64,000 bases of DNA from Lunularia cruciata (lineage: Eukaryota > Streptophyta > Marchantiopsida > Lunulariales > Lunulariaceae). The translations under genes were made by a program, and so were the position numbers. The stretch covers positions 5,151,001-5,215,000 of the forward strand of contig OX419758.1 in NCBI GenBank assembly GCA_948567375.1, in the 5' to 3' direction. Within the stretch, counting starts at the first letter, position 1; each line of letters begins with the position of its first letter. Shown here piece after piece: positions 56,453-64,000 of the stretch. The notes below the pieces were generated by a model. It worked only from the letters and a program-made list of their open reading frames with translations. It searched no databases and was not told where the DNA came from.

Positions 56453-58380
56453 TGTGGTACACACATTTTTCATTTTGGACAAGTTTAGAAGAAGAAGTGC
56501 CTTGCTGAAACCAAATTGAAACCAAATGGAGAAGAAATGAGGGGAAACTTGTGTTTTGATCAAGCTCAAGGAAGTAGATTTTGTGTTGGAAGAAGAAGGA
56601 CTTGGATTGGATCAGACCCAAAGAAGCTTACTTTGTATTAGAGGAGAAAGAAGAAGAAGAAGGAGGTCAGACACCGGAGGAGGTCTTTGCATCGGAATGG
56701 AGGTTACATGTCAGGATTCTTGCAAGGGCTGTATCTCAATAACGACAAGTCCAAATCAAGCGTGCTATATCTTGTTGGAAGCATCTTGTTTAGGGCTTTC
56801 CATTGCCACCAAAATCGCAAATTTTGCACGTCTTTAAAATAAGTTACAAGTATTTGAAGTTTTGGGAGTAGATGTACAGAGTAGTTAAGTGTCTTGGGGT
56901 TGGTGTCTTTGGGTTTATACAACTTCGGACTTGAGACTTTGGACTTGAGACTTCGGGTTAACATGATTTTGGGTCTAAAGAATTTGCCTCAAGACAAATA
57001 TGATTCAACCCAAGGTAGTCAGACATCGGATGTAGGAGTCTTTGGGTCAGATATTTGAAGCATCTAAAATAGTTTGGATAGGGAAAGAAGATATTTAGGA
57101 TACCCATGATTTCAATTTGAGTTTTGATTGGAGATGGAATAGGAATTGAAGCAGAAGTAGCAATAGTGAATAAACCCAAAGTGCAAGATCAGATTGTAAG
57201 TGTCTTCGGGTTAGTTACATGAGCAAATAAGGGGAAAGTGGGTTACAAATTGAAGATGTAGATAGTGTACTCATGCTTTCAATTACAATTCTTGATGAGG
57301 ATATAGTAGAATAAGCAAAGGAATTGATAGTAGTTAGATCTGATGTTGCAGAAGTAGGAATTCAAGTGTCTTTGGTGTTGTCATTTGACACATTAAAGAA
57401 GAATGGGTCGAGAGATAAAGAAGTAGATGAATTACCCATGACCTCAATTGTAGATTGTAGAGAAGAATTTGTAGAAGTAGTGAAGGAATTGGTAGTTGTA
57501 GACATACCTGAAGAAGGAGAAGTGGTAGGAAGATCATCGGGATTTGAAAGCCGATGAGGAGGTAGACATCGGATCGAGGTAGAAACAGATTTGAGATTTG
57601 AAGAGGCAGATATGAAGGGTTGCGTTGTTAGTTTGGATCTGTGGGTTTGTAGAGTTGTTATAGAATGGTATTTTTGTTGTAATTGTCGATTGCTTCAGTA
57701 TTTAAGGAGAGCATTTGCAATAAACTTTTGTTCAGTATTCATATTTTTGAAGATAGATAAAGTGAAGTGCTGTTTTCAGTGCTCGTCGCTTGAGCTTGAT
57801 TTTGAATATCAATTCTGTGTTTGTGTTTGTGTTTGTGAGTGTTGGGAGAATTTTGAAGTGAAAGTCAGTGTGTCTATGGATGTTGGATTTTGTAGCCTTG
57901 ATCTTCATTCTTTGTGTGATCTTGAGTGAAGTGCAACCAGAGCAATGCCTTGACAGATTTGAGAGGAATTGTAATGTTGGTAGTATTCTACATTTGTGAG
58001 TGCAGCGCGAAGTTGATGTGAAGCAATTTTGGTCGAGGAAGTTGTGCCTTCAGTGGAGTGGTGGAACACAATTCTGAGGTGAAGTCATTTTCATAGTGAA
58101 GTGCCGTCTTTGGAAGAATCTGAATCATCACAATCAAGAGTTGTTTGGACCGAATTTGCTATGTTGTGATTAAGGAGTGTGTATTTGTGACAAGTTGTCA
58201 AGATTGTGAGCTTGTTACTCTCTTTTGGGTGTGGTTTCTACCTGAGGGATCAAAGACGCAACCAAGAAGAACTGAAATTTTTACTTTGCTTTGTATTTGG
58301 AAATTTCTAAATCGTATCTCTACGGGAACAAACTTTACTTACCTGATTACCGCAAAAGTGATATATGCCGGGTTGTCACA
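56453..58380 (+). mobile_element. Solo LTR, family B (1.93 kb), inside A4 RT
   Basis: 1928 bp, TGTGGTACACAC to GGGTTGTCACA, flanked by TTCAT on both sides (56448-56452 and 58381-58385). It interrupts A4 RT just before FMNKVFEP. It matches 10599-12521 over its whole length. TATTTAA at 57699-57705 is the candidate TATA box. The acidic frame homologous to 11383-11727 is broken here. The open frames inside are not genes I can recognise. Confidence 0.9.
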
Positions 58381-60600
58381 TTCATGAACAAGGTGTTTGA
58401 ACCTACCATTAGAAAATTTGTGAGAGATTTCATTGATGACTTTTGTGTTTATAGGAGCAAGGACAAGCACTTTGAGCATTTGATCAAAGTTTTGCAATGC
58501 TTGGATGAAGCAATTGCATCACTCAACCTAGATAATTGAATCTTTGGTTGTGAAGAAGGTCTAATTTTAGGGCATATCATTTCTAAGGATGGAATAGTAG
58601 TGGATTGTGAAAAGGTGAGGAAAATCTCAGCACTTTTATTCTCTGCAAGCTTGATAAAGTTACACCAATTCTTGAGGATGTTTGAGTACTATAAGAGATT
58701 CATCTTCTCATTTTTCAACAAGGCTTATGCATTATCCATTTGTATGAAGAAGGGTGTAGAATACATAATGATTTTGGAAAACAAGAAGACTCTCAAAGCT
58801 TTTGAGGAGCTCAAGCAATCCTGTGTTATGGCTCCAATTCTTGCTAAACTTGCTTGGAGTAAGCCTTTCATCCTTTACACTGATCCTCCCAATGTACCTT
58901 TAGGATACACTCTTAATCAACTAGACCAAGATGGACATGATCATCTATTAGCTTATGTTAGTAGACAGATGGTCTTAATAGAGAAGAACTTTTTAGTCAC
59001 AAAAAGGGAAGGGTTGGTAGTGATTTTTGGTCTCAAAAAGTTTAGACACTACTTGATTGGACATAGATTACAAGGCTTTGAAATATATCTTCAACAAGAA
59101 AAATGTGGAAGGGAGTTTAGCAAGGTGGATGATATTCTTTTATGAGTATGATTACACCATTGAAGATAGGTTAGGAAGGAAACTTGCAAATGCTGATTTG
59201 TTATCTAGGGCCTATGATCATGATGGAGATGAGCCAATAGATGATTCCTTCATGGATGAGGAGCTCATGACAATCTCAATCACTCAAGAGGGTCCAATGG
59301 AGTACAAGGAGATTGTGGACTTTGTTATAAGAGGTAACTATCTAGATGGGTTGCATGCTAGAGAGAGGAAGGTCCTTGTAGCAAGATCTAGACGTTACAC
59401 AATGGTGGAGAATATTCTTTTCCATCAAGAAACATATGAACTACTTCAAAGAGCAATAGGTAAGGAAGAGTCTATCTTACTCATGAAAGAGTTTCATGAT
59501 GGTTTGATATGTGGGGATCACTTTGCAAGAAAAGTGATTGCTTTCAAGATTCTAAATGCAGATTACTATTGAAGGAGAATTTTCAAGAATTTTCTTGATT
59601 ATTATAAAACTTGTAATGTTTGTCAAGCTTTTGCTATGAAGTCTATCTCTACTCCACCTCTTAGATTAATTCCATTACTAGGACCTTTTAAGAAGTAGTG
59701 AATTGCCTTTGTAGGTCCTCTCAATAAAACCCAAAGGAACAATTAGTACATTGTGGTAGTTATCAATTACCTTACCAAGTGGGTTGAGTCTAGACTATGA
59801 GAGATAAGAATGAAGATGAAGTTGGTAGATTTCTTTATGAACATATCATCACTAGATTTGGGTGCACTTTGGAGTTGGTTTTTGATAGAGGAGAAGAGTT
59901 TATAGGAAGTATCACTACAACCATGCTATGACATTTCTCTATCACACATAGAGTGACTACCTCCTATACGCCAAACTCCAATGACTTGGCAGAGAGAACC
60001 AATCAAATCTTGTGCATGATATTGGCCACAAATGCAGAAATGGAGGAGGCATACATCATTGGGACAAGAAGATTCATGCAGTTTTATGAGAGTATAAGAC
60101 AACCATGAAGACATCCACCAGATATTCTCAATTTTAATTGGTACATAACATTGAGTCTACTTTATCTATTCACTTTGATCTTCCTACTTTTCAAAGCATT
60201 CATAAGAAATTGGAGAAAGCACAAGGAGGCAATGTATAGAAGTCAAGGAAGAAGCAACTCATGGAATTGGAAGAGGCAAGAGTAGTTGCTATGGTTTGAA
60301 TAGAGCAACCCCAAAGGAAAAAAAAGGAGACTATGATAAGAGACAAGGCAAGAAAAATGTGGAGCCTTTCAAGGAAGGTGATTGGATAATGTCGTTTGAT
60401 TCTATTTGATTCAAGAAGGTGCAAAAGAAGTTTTTGCCTAAGTACTTTGGAACTTTGATAATGGAGAAGATGTGGGACAGTTGTGCCTATGATCTCATGG
60501 AGTAGGGAAGAAGACACTTTAATAGGATTAACCATGATAAGTTGAAGTTGTATCACAGAAGGTAAAGGGACCTTCATTCTACGGACAAAATGAGATCTAG
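58381..60600 (+). pseudogene. A4 RT end, RNase H and integrase
   Basis: RT resumes FMNKVFEPTIRKFVRDFIDD (58381-58440), so the catalytic double Asp is kept, then GLILGHIISKDGIVVD. RNase H: FILYTDPPNVPLGYTLNQL (58868-58930), the Asp kept but A-S lost, and FNKKNVEGSLARWM. Integrase is decayed: LDYYKTCNVCQAF with the first zinc Cys now Tyr (59590-59640), a core remnant FDRGEEF near 59895, and TNQILCMIL near 60000. The C-terminus ends near 60570 (DKLKLYHRR). Stops and frameshifts occur throughout. Confidence 0.8.
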
Positions 60601-60612
60601 TCTAGGGATAAA

Positions 60613-61310
60613 TAAACACCCATTAATGCTTGTATGCTCTATAGGGATATTAAGTTTGGTACTGCAAGTAGTGGAGAAATATTATTTATATGGAGTTTAG
60701 CTAAGCTTCTATATTAGTCATGATTAGCTAGAGTCAATCCTAGCTAAGATAAAGGTGACACTTTTCTAGAGGAAGGGAAAAAAGAGAGCACTACTATATT
60801 TGCTTCTATTGTATTGACTTGGTATTATTCCTAGTTATTTGACTTCAAGGAAAGAGTTGAGAGCTCTTGGGCACCCAAGCCTTCTTGATGCAGACTTTTT
60901 CTATAGTCCAAAAATAGCCCATGTGAAGGAATCCTTGAATTATAGGTGAGTATAAGACCACCAACCTTTGGGAGTATTCCCATGTGCTTGGATATTCCTT
61001 TAGACTTCTTGACTTTATTTGACTTTGGGCCTAGTAACTTGAGTTACTCCGGTAATTAGTAACTTTGGTGTGTAATTTCTTTTCAAATATATAAGCTAGG
61101 AGTGAGGAAGTACTCATCATACTTTCATTTGCAACTACCTCTCTCTCATTGAGTTCTTTAGTGATCAATGCCTTGAGTCTTGGAGGTGCTTTGGAGTTCT
61201 AGCCTTGGAGGAGTGTGATGGAGTTGGAGTTCCTTGCCTTCTTAGTCCATGATGTGCTACCTTTATAGGCATCAAAGGTTCATTCTGAGTGAGAGACATG
61301 TCTGCTCACA
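60613..61310 (+). repeat. A4 3' LTR
   Basis: 698 bp, TAAACACCCATTAATGC to CTGCTCACA. Shares the A4-specific GCTCTATAGGGATATTAAG with the 5' LTR. Followed directly by element D gag sequence. Confidence 0.85.
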
Positions 61311-61900
61311 ACCCATACCATCCACAATAGACACAAAAATTCAAAATGTATAGAGTAGCTCATTAAGCACTAGTGTGGCCCCACTCAATGAAACAATTAT
61401 AAGAGATTTCTCCCCAAGCAACAATGTTAATTGGATTTCTCTGTTGGGGTTGTTGTGCTAAGTGAAGATTATTGAGATGTTCCAACTTGACTAGGATATC
61501 CTCCATTTTAGTGCTTATTGTAGGAACAAAGGCAATTGTGGGAATGTAGTGCCAAAGAAGCTATGGGTACAACTATAAGCAATTGATCATATATGGGCAT
61601 TGCACATTATACCACATATGAGCTTGGTGTAGCTTAGGGGTTCCCTTCTAGTTAGATTGTGGGAATCCTTGAGTAACATCATAGGGATTATGCATTACAC
61701 TTTCTTTGAATCTTGTAATGATGGAGTAGGGATCCAACAAGGCCAGATCATGCTCATTAGCTTGAGCTCAACAATGTGCTTCCTTGAAGGCCTGGGTTAG
61801 ATGTGAAACCTTGTTGTAGATTAGAAATTTATAAATTACCTCAAGTAGAGCATACTCAAACCAATTGAGTGTTGTTGTAGGTTTGGGATTGGGGTTATCA
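61311..61900 (-). pseudogene. Element D gag, N-terminal side of the A4 insertion
   Basis: The minus strand reads RFKESVMHNPYDVTQGF (about 61670-61720), then MEDILVKLEHLNNLHLAQQ (about 61450-61505), then YNCFIEWGHTSA just before A4, which resembles a zinc knuckle (C-x2-C-x3-W/GH). Stops are frequent. It continues at 44978 on the other side of A4. Confidence 0.5.
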
Positions 61901-62825
61901 TTGATGTTATGTATTGGAATCTTTGAATAAATGCCTATATGGTTTCATTGTGTCCTTTGCATAATTGTTTTATTTTGTCTCTTAGTTGTTCTTGTTGTAT
62001 GGCAAGATGTATTCATATTGCTCTTTTTCTTGTATCAATTCATAACTCATCCTGGTGGCAAGAGCAAGGCCACTGAACTAGTGTTGTGCAATTCCAATAA
62101 AGTATTGGCCGATTTGCCAAGCTATTGCTACATCATCCATGATATTTAGTGTCATACAATTATTCTTGAACATTTGTGAGAATGATTCAAAATCTTCGTC
62201 TTATGAGTACTACTATACTAAGAGGTATACAATTGTTTCCACCTCCCAAGATGAAAGTCATTATAGTTAGGGATACAAGAATTGTAGGAGTTAGGATTGG
62301 TGTAGTTGGAGAGGATGAAGTCATTATTAGATGTGATTCCAGAGGAAAAGGGATCCCTTGGGCAAAGTATTTGCCGTCAATGGAAACATCACTTGAATTT
62401 TGGATTTTGCAATGGTGTTTGTGAATGTGAGAGTTAATGCTTCTATGGTTTGGAAACCAACATACTTGTGGGAGCAAGAGGTAGCACTTCCTCCTAAATA
62501 AGAAATGTCTTCTTTGTTGAGTTGGAAGGTGATGGATCTACCAAATTGGAATTAGTAGTATTTCCACAAACAAGATGTGATAATTTTCTTTGCATTGCAC
62601 CTACATTTCCCAAAAACTTGAGAGGTAATGCATCCCACAAACCAAAAATGGTGGCACTTGTAAATATGAGAAGTAATGCTTCTCTCAACCTAAAAACAAG
62701 TATCATTCTTAACACAAGGGAGAATGCTCCTCCCAAAAAAAAATTAATTGTGTCCTTGTAGGGTGGTAGTGAATATTGGCAGCCATTGCAAGTTGTAGGA
62801 GGGAGTAGAGAGGACATATGAGTCA
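61901..62825 (-). other. Element D leader, no readable gene
   Basis: Decayed sequence between the D primer site and gag. The open frames at 62187-62477, 62494-62817 and 62522-62761 have no motif. Copies of a short CTTCTC...GAGAAGTAATGC-like unit suggest local repeats. Confidence 0.35.
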
Positions 62826-62841
62826 GTCGGCAATGGCACCA
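62826..62841 (-). other. Element D candidate primer-binding site
   Basis: The minus strand reads TGGTGCCATTGCCGAC after CTTT, next to a CCAACA terminus. It resembles the TGGCGCCGTTGCCGGGG type used by Athila-like elements. Confidence 0.5.
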
Positions 62842-62845
62842 AAAG

Positions 62846-63395
62846 TGTTGGTACTTGTAGTTTGGCTATGGGATATGGGAATTTCAAGATAGTCCTTACA
62901 TGGCTGGCCCTACTCTAAGCTTAAGGAAGAACTATAGGTAGGATCCCATAGTGCATGTATCTTTGCTGCGAGACTTAGTCTATTGAGCCCATCAACTTCC
63001 TTGGTTGTCACTCTTTATGCTGCAAGACTTAGTCTACCATGGGACACTTAACCTAGGAGATGGCTTGCAGGTCTATCATCCTTGTGAGCCCATCAACCTC
63101 CTTGGTTCTCACTCTCTAACAATAGAACATCATAAAACAGAGTCATGTGTATCAAGGATTAACAACGACACCACATCCTACACATTGCATAATCATCCAC
63201 TGATACTAGCAATCATCCATACAAGGACTTGAGAACACATGATGGGACAAGGTATATAGATTTTATAGGTCTCAATTATGGGCTATCACCTACAACCTAA
63301 GTGTCATTACCCACCTTGCAATAGATACTCCAATACTACATGATAGGCTTTCTCCTATAGGTTGAGTCCTCCTCCTTGCTAGTTAACATTCAGTC
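62846..63395 (-). repeat. Element D 5' LTR, incomplete
   Basis: On the plus strand it starts TGTTGGTACT beside the primer site and extends to the B LTR at 63396. It contains imperfect direct repeats: GAGCCCATCAACTTCCTTGG (62975) and GAGCCCATCAACCTCCTTGG (63089), and GCTGCGAGACTTAGTCT and GCTGCAAGACTTAGTCT (62965 and 63019). The other end was not found. Confidence 0.45.
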
Positions 63396-64000
63396 TGTGA
63401 CAACCTAGCAAATATCACTTTTGCGGTAATCAGGTAAGTAAAGTTTGTTTCCACAAAGATACTGGTCAGAAATATCCAAATACAAAGCAAAGTGACTAAA
63501 TTAGTTCTTCTTGGGTTCTTCTTTAATTTCTCAGGTAGAAACTACACCCAAAAGAGAGTAACAAGCACCAACGTGCAGTCTCATCACGAATTAACATTCC
63601 TAATCACAAATCCATCAAATTTTTCCAAACAGTCTTGATTGTGATGATTTAGTCTCTCCCAAAAATGGCACTTCACTATAAAACAACTTTGCCTCAGAAT
63701 TACATTCCACCCCCTCCATTGAAGGCACAACTTCCTCGATCAAAATTGTTTCACATTAACACTGTGTTGCACTCACAATTGCAAAATACTACCAACCCTA
63801 CAATTCCTCTTAGATCTGTCAATGCATTGCTCTAATTGCACTTCGCTCAAGATCAAACACATAAAATGAAGATCAAGGCTACATAATCCAACATCCAATA
63901 AACACATTGACTTGCACTTCAAAATTCTCCAAACACTCACAACTACAACCACAACGTTGATACTCAAAATTAAGCTCAAGCAACAAGCATTACTTCACAG
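63396..64000 (-). mobile_element. Family B LTR, cut by the window edge
   Basis: TGTGACAACC onward is the reverse complement of the end of the B LTRs (10599-12521, 56453-58380). 605 bp are visible. Whether it is a solo LTR or the end of a full element cannot be told. Left flank is CAGTC. Confidence 0.85.

Larger units (their letters stand above)
44979..61310 (+). mobile_element. Element A4: family A, split by E and by a B LTR
   Basis: 5' LTR 44979-45718, primer site 45723-45740, upstream ORF 46544-47034, gag-protease 47245-48830, then E (49017-55640), RT start 55646-56452, B LTR (56453-58380), rest of pol 58386-60600 and 3' LTR 60613-61310. Net length is about 7.8 kb. It belongs to an A subfamily: both LTRs share a GCTCTATAGGGAT block and AGTGGAGAAATATTATTTAT that the other A LTRs lack. 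No clear flanking duplication was found. It inserted into D gag. Confidence 0.85.
8900..63395 (-). mobile_element. Element D: old Ty3/gypsy element, host of most insertions
   Basis: Minus-strand fragments in the canonical order are found once younger insertions are removed: LTR (62846-63395), primer site (62826-62841), gag (61311-61900 and 44690-44978), protease region (43547-44040), RT (42258-42960), RNase H (41055-41400), integrase (39480-40499), then a 3' ORF (12719-14160, 8900-10104). Continuity is supported because A1 sits between 14391 and 39321 with a TAATC duplication, and the solo C LTR sits between RNase H and integrase with a GGTA duplication. All domains are heavily mutated. The type resembles Athila/Tat rather than a chromovirus. 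The 3' LTR was not found, so the lower limit is a guess. Confidence 0.55.

Noticed and set aside
57810-57842. GTGTTTGTGTTTGTGTTTG microsatellite in the B LTR
   Set aside because: A short repeat also present in shorter form in the other B copies; ordinary slippage.
62494-62817. 107-codon minus-strand open frame
   Set aside because: It lies in the D leader next to the primer site, overlaps an open frame on the other strand, and has no motif.
1-64000. CRISPR arrays, operons, bacterial-type defence systems, tRNA or rRNA genes
   Set aside because: The sequence is plant nuclear repeat DNA; I saw no spaced direct-repeat array or RNA gene signature.

Overview
This window looks like a heterochromatic or intergenic stretch of a large, repeat-rich seed-plant nuclear genome. 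The evidence is wall-to-wall Ty3/gypsy LTR retrotransposons of plant type, one with a canonical initiator-Met-tRNA primer site and a chromodomain, plus nested insertions, solo LTRs and low GC. A gymnosperm is my best guess because of the depth of old nested elements, but nothing here proves it. I found no intact host gene, rRNA, tRNA or CRISPR array. Nearly all coding sequence is decayed transposon sequence.

I assign letters to element families. Family A (LTR about 690 bp, TGTAAC...CTCACA) has about eleven LTR copies or pieces and four internal regions: A1 (+, 14392-39320), A2 (-, 26477-34276, best preserved), A3 (+, 23379-26476, internally deleted) and A4 (+, 44979-61310). Family B is seen only as long (about 1.93 kb) LTRs: two solo copies (10599-12521, 56453-58380) and one running off the right edge (63396-64000). 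Family C (+, 21188-38487, plus a solo LTR at 40500-41054) has a polyprotein ending in a PHD finger and makes 4-bp target duplications. Family E (-, 49017-55640) is a complete chromovirus with a chromodomain, plus a related solo LTR at 3803-4411. Element D (-) is an old host element in which most of the others sit. Its pieces run from about 63.4 kb down to about 8.9 kb.

Nesting: D carries (i) a solo A LTR (10105-12718) that itself carries a solo B LTR, (ii) A1, split by C, which in turn holds the A3/A2 cluster, (iii) a solo C LTR, (iv) a solo A LTR at 41566-42257, and (v) A4, split once by chromovirus E (duplication ACCAA) and once by a solo B LTR (duplication TTCAT). The D-A1-C-A2/A3 stack is four layers deep. 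Family A therefore transposed both before and after C arrived.

Left of D, 1-8.9 kb holds unrecognised degenerate coding-like segments (1.35-3.2 kb, minus), a solo E-like LTR, a short tandem duplication, a decayed PIF/Harbinger transposase (5.95-7.25 kb, minus) and a solo A LTR.

The points most worth a second look are the PHD finger at the end of the family C polyprotein, two tandem related small ORFs between the primer site and gag of chromovirus E, a zinc-knuckle ORF upstream of gag shared by family A copies, and an LTR split into two halves in opposite orientation around A3.
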